NCBI GenBank assembly: GCA_026709025.1
Contig: JAPOTT010000039.1
Coordinates: 1-41,961, forward strand
Origin: a bacterium
GTDB lineage: Bacteria; Actinomycetota; Acidimicrobiia; Acidimicrobiales; Bin134
DNA length: 41,961 nucleotides
Reading direction: 5' to 3'
Shown: positions 31,265-39,452 of the stretch, in pieces
How the letters are laid out: the number at the start of each line of letters is the position of its first letter
Position numbering within the stretch: position 1 is the first letter of the stretch
Position numbers and translations under genes: made by a program
The notes under the pieces: generated by a model
What the model was told of the DNA's origin: nothing
Databases searched by the model: none
Seen by the model: only the letters and a program-made list of their open reading frames with translations

Positions 31265-32296
31265 CTAGGCAAAAAAGGCCCGCGCCGCCTCATACAAATC
31301 TGGGCTAACCGGCTTTACCTCTGCTACTGCATCGGCTAGCGGAACCGTAACCATCTTGCCGCCCTGAAGGGCCACCATAGAACCCCATTGCTTTTGATGC
31401 ACAGCATCAATAGCGGCGATGCCGTAACGAGAGCACAGCACCCTGTCAAATGCGGTTGGAGTGCCGCCTCGCTGGACATGGCCTAGCACCGTCACCCTAG
31501 TGTCGAAACCGGTACGGGCCTCTATCTCACTAGCGATTACTTGACCGATCCCGCCCAGTTTTTTGTGGCCGAACTCATCCACCGCTTGCTCTGCCATCTC
31601 TAGGGTGCCATCAACCGGTATTGCGCCTTCAGCCACCACAACAATGGATGCCCAACGCCCCCGACGGTGACGGCGCATGATGGTTGCAGCCACCGCTTCA
31701 ATGTCAAAAGGATGCTCTGGAATCAAGGTAAGCGTGGCACCGCCAGCTATCCCCGCCCAGATTGCGATATGCCCCACATGTCGACCCATCACTTCTACCA
31801 CCATCACCCTGTCGTGGGATTCGGCTGTGGTATGGAGGCGATCTATGGCAGCGGTAGCTATGGATACAGCGGTATCAAAGCCGAAGGTTTGCTCGGTAAG
31901 GGCGATGTCATTGTCTATGGTTTTGGGCACAGCCACCACGCAAGCCGCGCCAGCGGCCTGCACGCTAGCAGCAGCCGACAAAGTGCCCTCGCCACCAATA
32001 ACTATGAGGGCATCAGTTTTTGTTGCCTCTATGGTGGCTCGTACCTTGTCTAAACCATCCTCAAACATGCGTGGCGACATCCGCGAGGTACCCAACACGG
32101 TGCCACCGCGCGGTAAAGACCCGCGCATGAAGTTCACATCTAGCGGTATGAAATTGCCAGACAATACCCCGCTCCAGCCATCGGTGAAGCCGATTACGCT
32201 GTCTTGGTAGTGCCGCTCTGCCTTACGCACAATGGCTCGGATAACAGCGTTCAGCCCAGGGCAGTCGCCGCCACCTGTAAGCACACCTACCTTCAT
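31265..32296 (-). CDS. pfkA: 6-phosphofructokinase
   Basis: A 343-residue phosphofructokinase catalysing fructose 6-phosphate to fructose 1,6-bisphosphate in the cytosol. Key motifs: TGGGDCPGLNAVIR at the N-terminus, GGEGTLSAA at 101-109, PKTIDNDI at 124-131 (catalytic Asp in TIDND), and GRHVGHIA. The Gly at the position of E. coli Gly104 together with Lys in PKT is the pattern reported for actinobacterial ATP-dependent enzymes; pyrophosphate-dependent ones have Asp at the first position. ATP use is therefore favoured but not proven. The ATG at 32296 is only two bases after the alaC stop with no good ribosome-binding site, suggesting termination-reinitiation coupling. Confidence 0.93.
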   Translation of the reverse strand: MKVGVLTGGGDCPGLNAVIRAIVRKAERHYQDSVIGFTDGWSGVLSGNFIPLDVNFMRGSLPRGGTVLGTSRMSPRMFEDGLDKVRATIEATKTDALIVIGGEGTLSAAASVQAAGAACVVAVPKTIDNDIALTEQTFGFDTAVSIATAAIDRLHTTAESHDRVMVVEVMGRHVGHIAIWAGIAGGATLTLIPEHPFDIEAVAATIMRRHRRGRWASIVVVAEGAIPVDGTLEMAEQAVDEFGHKKLGGIGQVIASEIEARTGFDTRVTVLGHVQRGGTPTAFDRVLCSRYGIAAIDAVHQKQWGSMVALQGGKMVTVPLADAVAEVKPVSPDLYEAARAFFA

Positions 32297-32298
32297 AG

Positions 32299-33606
32299 CT
32301 ATGCCGCTGTGGGATGTGACGGCTGCACATCATGGGTTGATTCTCCATGAGCGGCACCATCTTGGGCTGATCTCTCAACAGGCCTTTCGGGGGCTAAACC
32401 ATCGGGAACTGGCCCATCGGCTGGGGCATGGCCCGATAGCTTGGTGAGGCTCAAGCGCAGTTGGCGCACTGCCTGAGCTATGCGCTGTTCGTTTTCTATA
32501 AGGGCAAACCGCACGTAGCCCTCACCGTCTGGGCCAAAACCCACGCCGGGCGATACGGCAACCCGCGCATCTCGCACAAGCCAAGAAGCAAACTCTACAG
32601 ATCCCATAGAAAGATAGGGCTCGGGGATGCGGGCCCAAACAAACATTGTGCCCTTGGGCGGCTCAACCTGCCAGCCTATGCGGTTAAGCCCCGAACAAAG
32701 CGCATCGCGGCGGCTCTTATAGATATCGCACACCTCAATGGGGTAATCAGCTGCCTCGTTCAAAGTAACGGTTGCGGCAATCTGGATGGGTTGAAAGGTT
32801 CCGTAATCTAAATAAGACTTGAGCTTGGCTAAGGCTGCAATCACCTCGGAGTTACCCGCCATAAAGGCCACCCGCCAGCCTGCCATTGAGAAGGATTTGG
32901 TCATGGAATACAACTCAACTGCCACATCTTTGGCACCATCTACCTGCAAAATAGAAGGCGGTTTGTAGCCATCGTAGCCTAAATCGGCATACGCAAAATC
33001 GTGTACCAACAACACGTTGTGAGCTCGGGCAAAATCCACAACACCAGCCATAAAATCCAAATCCACGCAAACCGTGGTGGGGTTATGTGGGAACGACAAA
33101 ACCATAATGCGTGGCTTAGGCCAAGAGTATTGCCAGCGTTCTTGCATTGCGGCAAAAAAATCGCTGCCTGTACTAAGCGGTATCTCCCGCACCTCTGCGC
33201 CAGCAAACAGTGGTGCATAAAGATGAATGGGATACGACGGCGAAGGCACAAGTGCGGCATCGCCAGGCTGAAGCAGCGTCCACATCAGATGCGAAAGGCC
33301 CTCTTTGGCACCGATGGTGTTGATTACCTCAGTTTCTGGGTTTAGATGCACCCCAAAACGGCGGGAGTAATAGCCTGCCAATGCTTCGCGGAGATTCGGA
33401 ATACCGCGGCTTGCAGAATAACGGTGGTTGCGAGGGTTGTGGGCAGCCTCGGTCAGCTTGTCTACAGCAACTTGGGGTGACGGAAGATCTGGGTTACCAA
33501 AACCCAAATCTACAATGTCGTGGCCTTGCCTGCGGCCTTGCACCTTAAGATCGTTAATGATCGTGAAAACATAAGGGGGCAAGTTGTTTATGCGGCGAAA
33601 CTCCAT
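32299..33606 (-). CDS. alaC: Class I/II aminotransferase, AlaC-like
   Basis: A 435-residue PLP-dependent aminotransferase resembling AlaC, which interconverts alanine and pyruvate with glutamate/2-oxoglutarate. The PLP lysine is K237 in [16 protein letters not shown]203 and Y206 in [13 protein letters not shown] contact the cofactor; NPTT near 175 and the Arg in YVRFALIEN contact substrate. N-terminal [12 protein letters not shown] is characteristic of this subgroup. A disordered tail of about 45 residues (after about 390), rich in Pro, Ala and His, is not part of the usual enzyme. Next to pfkA, it links glycolysis to alanine supply. ATG 33606 is the start. Confidence 0.88.
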   Translation of the reverse strand: MEFRRINNLPPYVFTIINDLKVQGRRQGHDIVDLGFGNPDLPSPQVAVDKLTEAAHNPRNHRYSASRGIPNLREALAGYYSRRFGVHLNPETEVINTIGAKEGLSHLMWTLLQPGDAALVPSPSYPIHLYAPLFAGAEVREIPLSTGSDFFAAMQERWQYSWPKPRIMVLSFPHNPTTVCVDLDFMAGVVDFARAHNVLLVHDFAYADLGYDGYKPPSILQVDGAKDVAVELYSMTKSFSMAGWRVAFMAGNSEVIAALAKLKSYLDYGTFQPIQIAATVTLNEAADYPIEVCDIYKSRRDALCSGLNRIGWQVEPPKGTMFVWARIPEPYLSMGSVEFASWLVRDARVAVSPGVGFGPDGEGYVRFALIENEQRIAQAVRQLRLSLTKLSGHAPADGPVPDGLAPERPVERSAQDGAAHGESTHDVQPSHPTAA

Positions 33607-33660
33607 AAAGCTACGGCTCCTTACAACTGCCCCATGAGGATTGCGGCCTTAGCTGAAAGA

Positions 33661-34113
33661 TTACTGAGCATCAGACTCAACCCTACTTCGCAGAACCTCT
33701 AGGGCAGTGCTCATTATCCGGGCCTCAGCACGGCGCTTCACGAAACCAGGCAACGGCATGGCCATCTGTACTGCTAGATGGTAGGTAACCTCAGTGCGCT
33801 CGGGTGTATCGGGTACAGGATGAAAGGAGTACTCCCCGTCTAATCGCTTGGTTAAGTCGCCCTCTACTAGTCGCCAAGACACCCGCAACGGGTTGGAGCC
33901 ATAAAAGTACTCCAACAGATAAGTGGTACTGCGACCCATTGCAGCAGCTTGAAAAGACACCAGCCCGCCACGCCCGTTATCGTCACGACGCAGCACCTCC
34001 ACCTGCTTTATCTCGGGAACCCACTCGGGGTAAGACTCAAAATCACACACCACCTCAAAGCATTTCTGCGGAGATGCCTCAACTGTGGTGCTCTTGGTGG
34101 CCTGCTCAAACAT
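33661..34113 (-). CDS. SRPBCC/START-like (polyketide cyclase/dehydrase) protein
   Basis: A 150-residue single-domain protein. It begins with the typical first strand and helix (TTVEASPQKCFEVVCDFESYPEW) and has the long C-terminal helix (PGFVKRRAEARIMSTALEVL) that closes the hydrophobic pocket. Such proteins bind lipids or other hydrophobic ligands. In mycobacteria a similar gene lies close to the pimB' mannosyltransferase gene, as here, so a role in envelope lipid handling is plausible but inferred. The ATG at 34113 overlaps the upstream membrane-protein gene by eight bases. Confidence 0.85.
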   Translation of the reverse strand: MFEQATKSTTVEASPQKCFEVVCDFESYPEWVPEIKQVEVLRRDDNGRGGLVSFQAAAMGRSTTYLLEYFYGSNPLRVSWRLVEGDLTKRLDGEYSFHPVPDTPERTEVTYHLAVQMAMPLPGFVKRRAEARIMSTALEVLRSRVESDAQ

Positions 34114-34600
34114 TGTTGCCGTTCCTGTTGGGGTTGCGGGGCTCTAAGTTGGCATCTGTAAGGGGGCGATCTGGAAAGTTCCCATACCTCGCACCCCACA
34201 CGCCAGAAAGACCCAGCGCGTAGACAGGTACTAGGATACCGAATGCGGAAGCGCTAAAGGGTCGCACCGAAGCTGCTGCAACAGCCACCAGCGACTGCAC
34301 CCCCAAAGCTGCCAGCATTGAGCGCCGCACAGCCTGTGGCGCACAGCCAGCCAAAAAATATAGGCCACCCACACCGATCAGCTCATAGCGGCTGCGTTGC
34401 ACGGCCCGCGAAAAAGCCCAGAGCATGGCCCAGCTTCCCAATGCCAACAGCCCAAACGAAAACAAAGCCATCGATACTGCCATAAAACTAGGAAAAACAG
34501 TGGTAGCTGTAGCCACCACCACAAACGCACCAGTGCCTACCCAGTTGGCCCGCAACAGCCTTATACCCAAAACATCTTTGGGTAACAGATGCTCTATCAT
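34106..34600 (-). CDS. Small membrane protein coupled to the mannosyltransferase
   Basis: A 164-residue protein with about four membrane helices (roughly 20-38, 42-65, 75-90 with a weaker one to 108, and 116-136) and a polar C-terminal tail rich in Asn. I recognise no named family. Its ATG overlaps the mannosyltransferase stop by four bases (ATGA), and its end overlaps the SRPBCC gene, so the three genes are translationally linked. Position suggests help in presenting or handling a lipid-linked substrate, but nothing in the sequence shows a catalytic site. Confidence 0.75.
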   Translation of the reverse strand: MIEHLLPKDVLGIRLLRANWVGTGAFVVVATATTVFPSFMAVSMALFSFGLLALGSWAMLWAFSRAVQRSRYELIGVGGLYFLAGCAPQAVRRSMLAALGVQSLVAVAAASVRPFSASAFGILVPVYALGLSGVWGARYGNFPDRPLTDANLEPRNPNRNGNNV

Positions 34601-35724
34601 CCAATCACCTCGTCTAAAATGCCACGCAGCCGCTCGGCGATGTGGTCGTAGGAGAACTCGGCAACTGCTCGCATCCTAGACTCCATGCCCATGCGATCTA
34701 GACGAACCCGATCCGACAACAATGTGTCTAAACCTGCGATAACGGTATCTAATTGATTGGGCTTTTCCACCACCAAACCCGTACGGCCATGCTGAATGGC
34801 TTCGGCTGCGCCCCCGCTGCTACCTGCTAGCTGCGGCACTCCTGTTGCAGCAGCTTCCAAAAAGACTATGCCAAAACCTTCTTGTTCTAAACCCGCCCAA
34901 CGTTGCCGACAGAGCATGGCAAACACATCGGCACATCCATACAGATCGGCAAGATCATCATCGGCTACTTGATCTAGCAACCTAACTGGAGCGTTGTGGT
35001 GTCCGATCAGGCGATCTAAGCGAGAACGGTCTCGCCCGCTGCCCGCGATAGCCACGGTGAGGCCGGGATAGCGGCCTGCTAATCGAGCTGAGGCCAAAAT
35101 GAGCATGTCCATGCCTTTGCGTGGCACAAGTCGGCTAACCGATACCACCACCGGCGCTTTAGCAGGCAGGCCAAAACGAGACCTCGCTGCGAGGCGTTTT
35201 TCTGTGTTGAGAGGACAAAAGCGATCAATGTCTACTCCAGGCGGCACGATTACAGTAGGTAGTACACAATCAGCAGCCCGTTCTGCTTCGGCCACCGAAT
35301 AGCGCCCTGCGGCAACAACAACCTCAGCGCCCCGAAGCACATTAGCTAGGAGTTGTTTGGTGCCCGGCAACCTAGCGGGAACGGTTACCTCGGCACCGTG
35401 CAGGATGACCCCATAGCGATGCTTGAGCCTCGGAGCCAGAGCACCAAGGGGCAGCCCAGGATCGTAGAGCACCAGTTTGGCACCTGTTTTTTGGACAAGT
35501 TGATTGATCTCTGCGGCCATTTGGGAAGTGGGTAACAAAAAATTACGAGGCGAGCGCACTATCTGATGGCTCTGGCGAGCATCCCATTGGCTATCACCCG
35601 GATGGGCACGGGTAAGCACGCACACATCTTCAGGGGGCAACCTGCGCCATAGCTCCCACAGGTAGTTCTGAATGCCACCTAACTTAGGAGGGTAATCGTT
35701 GGTTACCAAAAGGTGCTTAGCCAC
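34597..35724 (-). CDS. pimB: GT4 mannosyltransferase, PimB-like
   Basis: A 375-residue GT-B glycosyltransferase of family GT4. The N-terminal acceptor domain starts LLVTNDYPPKLGGIQNYL; the donor domain has VPPGVDIDRF, VSVSRLVPRKGMD and the Ex7E region EGFGIVFLEAAATG followed by GSSGGAAEAIQHGRTG. These match mycobacterial PimB', which adds the second mannose from GDP-mannose to phosphatidylinositol monomannoside at the inner membrane face. Enzymes making other mannolipids cannot be excluded. The start is GTG 35724, which uses the last base of the queG stop codon (TAG/GTG). No membrane helix; peripheral membrane location expected. Confidence 0.85.
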   Translation of the reverse strand: MAKHLLVTNDYPPKLGGIQNYLWELWRRLPPEDVCVLTRAHPGDSQWDARQSHQIVRSPRNFLLPTSQMAAEINQLVQKTGAKLVLYDPGLPLGALAPRLKHRYGVILHGAEVTVPARLPGTKQLLANVLRGAEVVVAAGRYSVAEAERAADCVLPTVIVPPGVDIDRFCPLNTEKRLAARSRFGLPAKAPVVVSVSRLVPRKGMDMLILASARLAGRYPGLTVAIAGSGRDRSRLDRLIGHHNAPVRLLDQVADDDLADLYGCADVFAMLCRQRWAGLEQEGFGIVFLEAAATGVPQLAGSSGGAAEAIQHGRTGLVVEKPNQLDTVIAGLDTLLSDRVRLDRMGMESRMRAVAEFSYDHIAERLRGILDEVIG

Positions 35725-36935
35725 TACTTACCCATATCCTGAACAGTTGCTGGTGATGACTGTTGTTCTTGTTCCACACATGATTCTGGTTCCACACATG
35801 GTTCTTGTTCCACATACAGGCCAAGCTGTGTGGCTGCCCATCTGGCGTGACGCACCAGCATAGGATCGTCATGGTTCATATAGCGCCGCAGAGCCGATAC
35901 CACTTCTCGATGACCTGCACTTTGGGAGTTGCCTAGTGCTACCAGAGCGTTACGGCGTAGGTAGCGAGGCTGACGACGAGGTATATACCAGCGACCGTAA
36001 CGAGATAGCAGGGCTTCGTCATCCAAACCAAGCAACTCTATGAGGTCAACTGTGGCTTGAGCAGATGCTGACGAGTTGCTGTTGCAATTATCATCAGAAA
36101 GATTGGTGCTGAGACGATTGGTGTTGAGACGATTAGTGCTGAGACGATTGGTACTAGGGCGATTTGGTGGGCACACCTCTTGACAATCGTCGCATCCATA
36201 TATCCGGTTGCCCAGTGCTGTGCGAAACTCTTCGGGAAAATCGCCCTCGGCCTGCACCAGCCACGCCAAACAACGCCTAGCATCAACCACCCCTGGTGCA
36301 ACTATGGCCCCTGTTGGACAACCGTCTATGCACCGGTGGCACGCGCCGCAAGCCTCTGGTAGCGGCTCTGCTGGCTCCAGCTGTGCTGTGGTGATAACCG
36401 AGCCCAACACAAACCAACTACCCTTGCCGGGCAACAAGATGTTGCTGTTCTTTCCATACCAACCCAGCCCGGCTTGTCTGGCTGCTTCGCGATCCACCAA
36501 CGCGTTATCATCTGCCACCACCACTGCCTTGTGCCCTGCGGCGCGCAGTAGTTCTGCAACCTCGCTCAGAGCAGCGCGCAGGTGCCCATAGTGATCCTTT
36601 TGGGCATAAGCTGCCACCCGAGCCAGAGGGCGCTCTGGCGTGCCTTGCATGCTGGCTGTGCTGCTAGGAACTTGGCGAGGTGCTGGCCGATAACCCAAAG
36701 CCCCAACTACCAAAGATCGCGCCCCCACTAACGTGCGACTAGGGTTAGTGGAGCGTTCGGGATTGCGATAGGTAAACGCCATATCGCCATGCAACCCCTT
36801 AGCGCGGCGCTCTAACAGGGTGGCCTTAGTGCGGACGAAAGGCGTGGCCGCGGCTATGCCCACCGCATCTAGCCCGGCAGCCAAACCAGCGGCGGTTACC
36901 TCACTGGTGTGTATATCGACAGAATCGCTTCCCAC
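35724..36935 (-). CDS. queG: Epoxyqueuosine reductase QueG with repeat-derived insertions
   Basis: A 403-residue cobalamin- and Fe-S-dependent enzyme that reduces epoxyqueuosine to queuosine in the tRNA anticodon. It has the cobalamin-binding half with ADDNALVDREAARQAGLGW and GKNSNILLPGKGSW, and two 4Fe-4S clusters: C196, C199, C202, C206 (ACGACHRCIDGCPTG) with C222, C248, C251, C255 (YGCDDCQEVCP). The C-terminal HEAT-like part has YLRRNALVALGN. Two abnormal segments come from tandem repeats: an Asn/Thr/Ser-rich stretch right after C255 (about 258-290, RLSTN units) and a C-terminal EPCVEPESCVEQE tail. Start GTG 36935. Queuosine synthesis genes are otherwise absent from the window. Confidence 0.92.
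   Translation of the reverse strand: MGSDSVDIHTSEVTAAGLAAGLDAVGIAAATPFVRTKATLLERRAKGLHGDMAFTYRNPERSTNPSRTLVGARSLVVGALGYRPAPRQVPSSTASMQGTPERPLARVAAYAQKDHYGHLRAALSEVAELLRAAGHKAVVVADDNALVDREAARQAGLGWYGKNSNILLPGKGSWFVLGSVITTAQLEPAEPLPEACGACHRCIDGCPTGAIVAPGVVDARRCLAWLVQAEGDFPEEFRTALGNRIYGCDDCQEVCPPNRPSTNRLSTNRLNTNRLSTNLSDDNCNSNSSASAQATVDLIELLGLDDEALLSRYGRWYIPRRQPRYLRRNALVALGNSQSAGHREVVSALRRYMNHDDPMLVRHARWAATQLGLYVEQEPCVEPESCVEQEQQSSPATVQDMGK
35772..35807. repeat. 18-bp tandem duplication in the queG C-terminus
   Basis: ttccacacatgattctgg (35772-35789) and ttccacacatggttcttg (35790-35807) are adjacent and differ at two positions; partial copies flank both sides. They encode the VEQEPC/VEPESC tail of QueG in frame. 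Confidence 0.9.
36101..36160. repeat. 15-bp tandem repeat x4 inside queG
   Basis: Units gattggtgctgagac (36101-36115), gattggtgttgagac (36116-36130), gattagtgctgagac (36131-36145) and gattggtactagggc (36146-36160), with a partial fifth copy. They keep frame and encode RLSTN-like pentapeptides directly after the second Fe-S cysteine cluster. Confidence 0.95.
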
Positions 36936-36940
36936 AAGCC

Positions 36941-38359
36941 CTAAAACCCGTAAGCCTCGCTTTGACTAACCGCTTCATAGCCTATCAACATCAACAGCTT
37001 AGAGGGCTGCACCACATTGGCACCGTGTGCTCGGGCACCCTCGCGCACTCGATTATCGTGAGACACCACTGCAAGGGGCCGCGACAGTGGGTAGGCAGCA
37101 CAACCGGAAATAATCGCATCATCTGCCTCCACATCTGGAGTCGAAAAGCGCACCGTAACCCCTAAAGAGCGAGTTGTAGTGCTGATGTAGTCGTAGTCGG
37201 TCTCTTGACCGTCGAACCACACCACAATTTCCACCTGTGAGAAACGAGCACTCAACTCATCCAGCTTGTCGCAGAATCGCTGCCGTTGTTCGGATGCTGT
37301 TAGCCCTTCCAACTCCTTGGCCTTGTAGGTTACGTTGTAACCGTCTACCAGCATCACCAGATGCGGGGTATGCAACAAGTACTCTAAACCTGCCGCTGTG
37401 TCGGCCAATAGGCCCTTTGGCAACTGCACCGGTATACGTTCAGATGGCTCATCTGGTAACTCAGCAGGCTCTGGGGGTGGGGGTGGTTTAAATCCCGCTT
37501 CGCGAGCTTGAGCCAACTGCAACTCGACAGCCTCTAGCTGAGCTTCGAGGCTGGCTTGGGTCTCTTTGTGCGCCAAGCGAACATCTCGTAGCTCTTTGTT
37601 GAGACGTTTCGCTTCATCTTTAGCCTTCTTGAGCTTTTCAGCATTACGCTCAGCGCTTCGCTGGCTTCGCTCTAGCTTTGCTTGTGTATCTTGCTGGGCT
37701 TGTAGTGCCACCTTTAGCTCATCGGCCAGCTTGGCTGCTTCTTCGACGGCTTGGCTAGCCTCGTTTCGGGCCTGCAACTCTTTGATCAAATAGTCATCTC
37801 GTTCTTGCATGGCCTTATCCCGCTGGCGCTCAACCCGTTCTTTAACAGCCTGCTGACGGGCTAGCTTTTGTTCGTGGGCAGCTTGGCTCTGGGCAGCCTC
37901 GGCTTGGGCGGAATCTTGCGCTTGAGACGCTGCTAGCTGACGACATTCGTCTTCCCATCCATCTGGCTGAGTTAGCCAGAGCTTGCTGATAGGGCTCAAC
38001 CGATCCAGATCTGCCTCTTCTACTACCCTTGCGCGAAAGTCCTCGTCTGTATCTAGAACCTCACGAATCTGGCTAAACGCACGGTTGTTCAGCTTGGCAA
38101 AAGCCACAAACTTCTTAAGCCGAACTGGTGGCTCAATCGGGGGTTTCTCGTCTGCACCTGCTTTTGCCACCTCCACGCTGGCTCTGAGCACATCTTTGAG
38201 TTGCTGCGTTGAAGGGCTGTACTTGTCTGTGCTGACTGGGTTTGACCGGCTGGTTTCTAGGTTTGCTTCTGGGCTGGTATCTGTATCTGTAGCTAGAGGT
38301 ATATCCGTGTTTTGTGTAGCAGCAGTATTTTTGGCTTCATTAGCTATGGGGTCAACCAT
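36941..38359 (-). CDS. NYN (PIN-like) domain protein with long coiled coil
   Basis: A 472-residue protein. Residues 1-75 are polar and disordered, 80-140 form a small helical region, about 145-290 are a long charged coiled coil (Ala, Gln, Glu, Lys, Arg), then a proline-rich linker (PPPPPEPAELP) leads to a C-terminal YacP/Rae1-type NYN nuclease domain (about 333-465). The domain keeps its acidic residues: D339 in LVDGYN, E411, D413 and D414 in VEADDAI, and D435 in VVSHDNRV. YacP-like proteins are ribosome- or RNA-associated endoribonucleases. The ATG overlaps the trpD stop by eight bases. The gene is followed after five bases by queG, a tRNA-modification gene. Substrate unknown. Confidence 0.85.
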   Translation of the reverse strand: MVDPIANEAKNTAATQNTDIPLATDTDTSPEANLETSRSNPVSTDKYSPSTQQLKDVLRASVEVAKAGADEKPPIEPPVRLKKFVAFAKLNNRAFSQIREVLDTDEDFRARVVEEADLDRLSPISKLWLTQPDGWEDECRQLAASQAQDSAQAEAAQSQAAHEQKLARQQAVKERVERQRDKAMQERDDYLIKELQARNEASQAVEEAAKLADELKVALQAQQDTQAKLERSQRSAERNAEKLKKAKDEAKRLNKELRDVRLAHKETQASLEAQLEAVELQLAQAREAGFKPPPPPEPAELPDEPSERIPVQLPKGLLADTAAGLEYLLHTPHLVMLVDGYNVTYKAKELEGLTASEQRQRFCDKLDELSARFSQVEIVVWFDGQETDYDYISTTTRSLGVTVRFSTPDVEADDAIISGCAAYPLSRPLAVVSHDNRVREGARAHGANVVQPSKLLMLIGYEAVSQSEAYGF

Positions 38360-39407
38360 CGTTGTTTTGAACCTCCTGAGTAGTTGTTATGAATCTGTCT
38401 AAAACATTGCGGGCCACGCCGCTATCAATAGCAGCCTTGGCCCTGTCTATCCCTTCTCCAAAGGTGTCGCACACTCCAGCAACCATCAAAGCAGCAGCAG
38501 CATTTAGCACCACAACGTCTCGGTGCGGGCCACTTGCTGCGTCCAACACCTGCTGGAGGCATCGGGCGTTAACACCAGCATCGCCACCTGTCAGATCATC
38601 GGGCTGCGCGCTGGCAAAGCCCAAGCTAGCAGGGTCAACAAGGTAGTGGCCTACCTCACCATCTCGTAGTTCCCATACCTGAGTGGGCCCGGTGGTGGCT
38701 AACTCATCTAAGCCGTTATGCCCATGCACAACCATGGCTCGCACCGACCCGGTAGCACCCAAAACCTCCAACATCTTAGGAGCCATCTGCGGATCGCTGG
38801 TTCCCACAAGCTGGCGATTAACCCCCGCAGGATTAGCCAGAGGCCCCAAAAAATTGAACACCGTGGCAATGCCCAGCTCTCGCCGGGGCACTGCCGCATG
38901 GCGCATGGCCGGATGAAACCGGGGTGCCATACAAAACCCAAAGCCAGTTGCTTGCACGCAGTGAGCAACTCCCATAGGCCCTAGCTCTACAACTGCTCCT
39001 AAGGCCTCCAACACATCAGCCGACCCGCACAATGAGGAGGCCGAACGGTTCCCATGCTTGCAAACCTTAGCCCCAGCACCCACAGCCACCAGCGCGGCTG
39101 CGGTGGATACGTTGATGCTGCCACTGTGATCTCCACCGGTGCCGCATGTATCTATCAAGCCCAGCGCTGACGCATCCAGCGGCACCTGTGCGGCTGCTTT
39201 ACGCATGGCACCGAGCAAGCCCACCAACTCTTGAGTGGTTTCGCCCTTAGCGCGCAAGGCAACCACAAAAGCAGCTATCTGCGATGGTGTGGCCTGGCCA
39301 TCTAGTATGTCGGCCATGGCTGCGGTGGCAGTGGTTTCAGGCAGGTCTCGGCCTGCAACCAAATCCCTTAGCACCCCAGCCCATCGGCCATGTTGCTGCA
39401 AGCTCAC
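38352..39407 (-). CDS. trpD: Anthranilate phosphoribosyltransferase TrpD
   Basis: A 351-residue enzyme of tryptophan synthesis that joins anthranilate and PRPP. The PRPP-binding signature CGTGGDHSGSINVST is at 88-102, KHGNRSASS at 117-125, and the anthranilate-pocket region is HPAMRHAAVPRRELG with GPLANPA. Length and domain structure are normal. The GTG at 39407 is directly abutted by a G-run; the TTG two codons later has AGGGGG at a better distance and may be the real start. No other trp genes are in the window. Divergent from the FGGY kinase with about 45 bases between them. Confidence 0.95.
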   Translation of the reverse strand: MSLQQHGRWAGVLRDLVAGRDLPETTATAAMADILDGQATPSQIAAFVVALRAKGETTQELVGLLGAMRKAAAQVPLDASALGLIDTCGTGGDHSGSINVSTAAALVAVGAGAKVCKHGNRSASSLCGSADVLEALGAVVELGPMGVAHCVQATGFGFCMAPRFHPAMRHAAVPRRELGIATVFNFLGPLANPAGVNRQLVGTSDPQMAPKMLEVLGATGSVRAMVVHGHNGLDELATTGPTQVWELRDGEVGHYLVDPASLGFASAQPDDLTGGDAGVNARCLQQVLDAASGPHRDVVVLNAAAALMVAGVCDTFGEGIDRAKAAIDSGVARNVLDRFITTTQEVQNNDG

Positions 39408-39452
39408 CCCCCTAGTGTGGACTATCGCCAGCGAGATGCCACAATCTCAACC

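Noticed and set aside
31677-32210. A 177-codon plus-strand frame opposite pfkA
   Set aside because: Antisense shadow of a clear phosphofructokinase gene; no recognisable domain.
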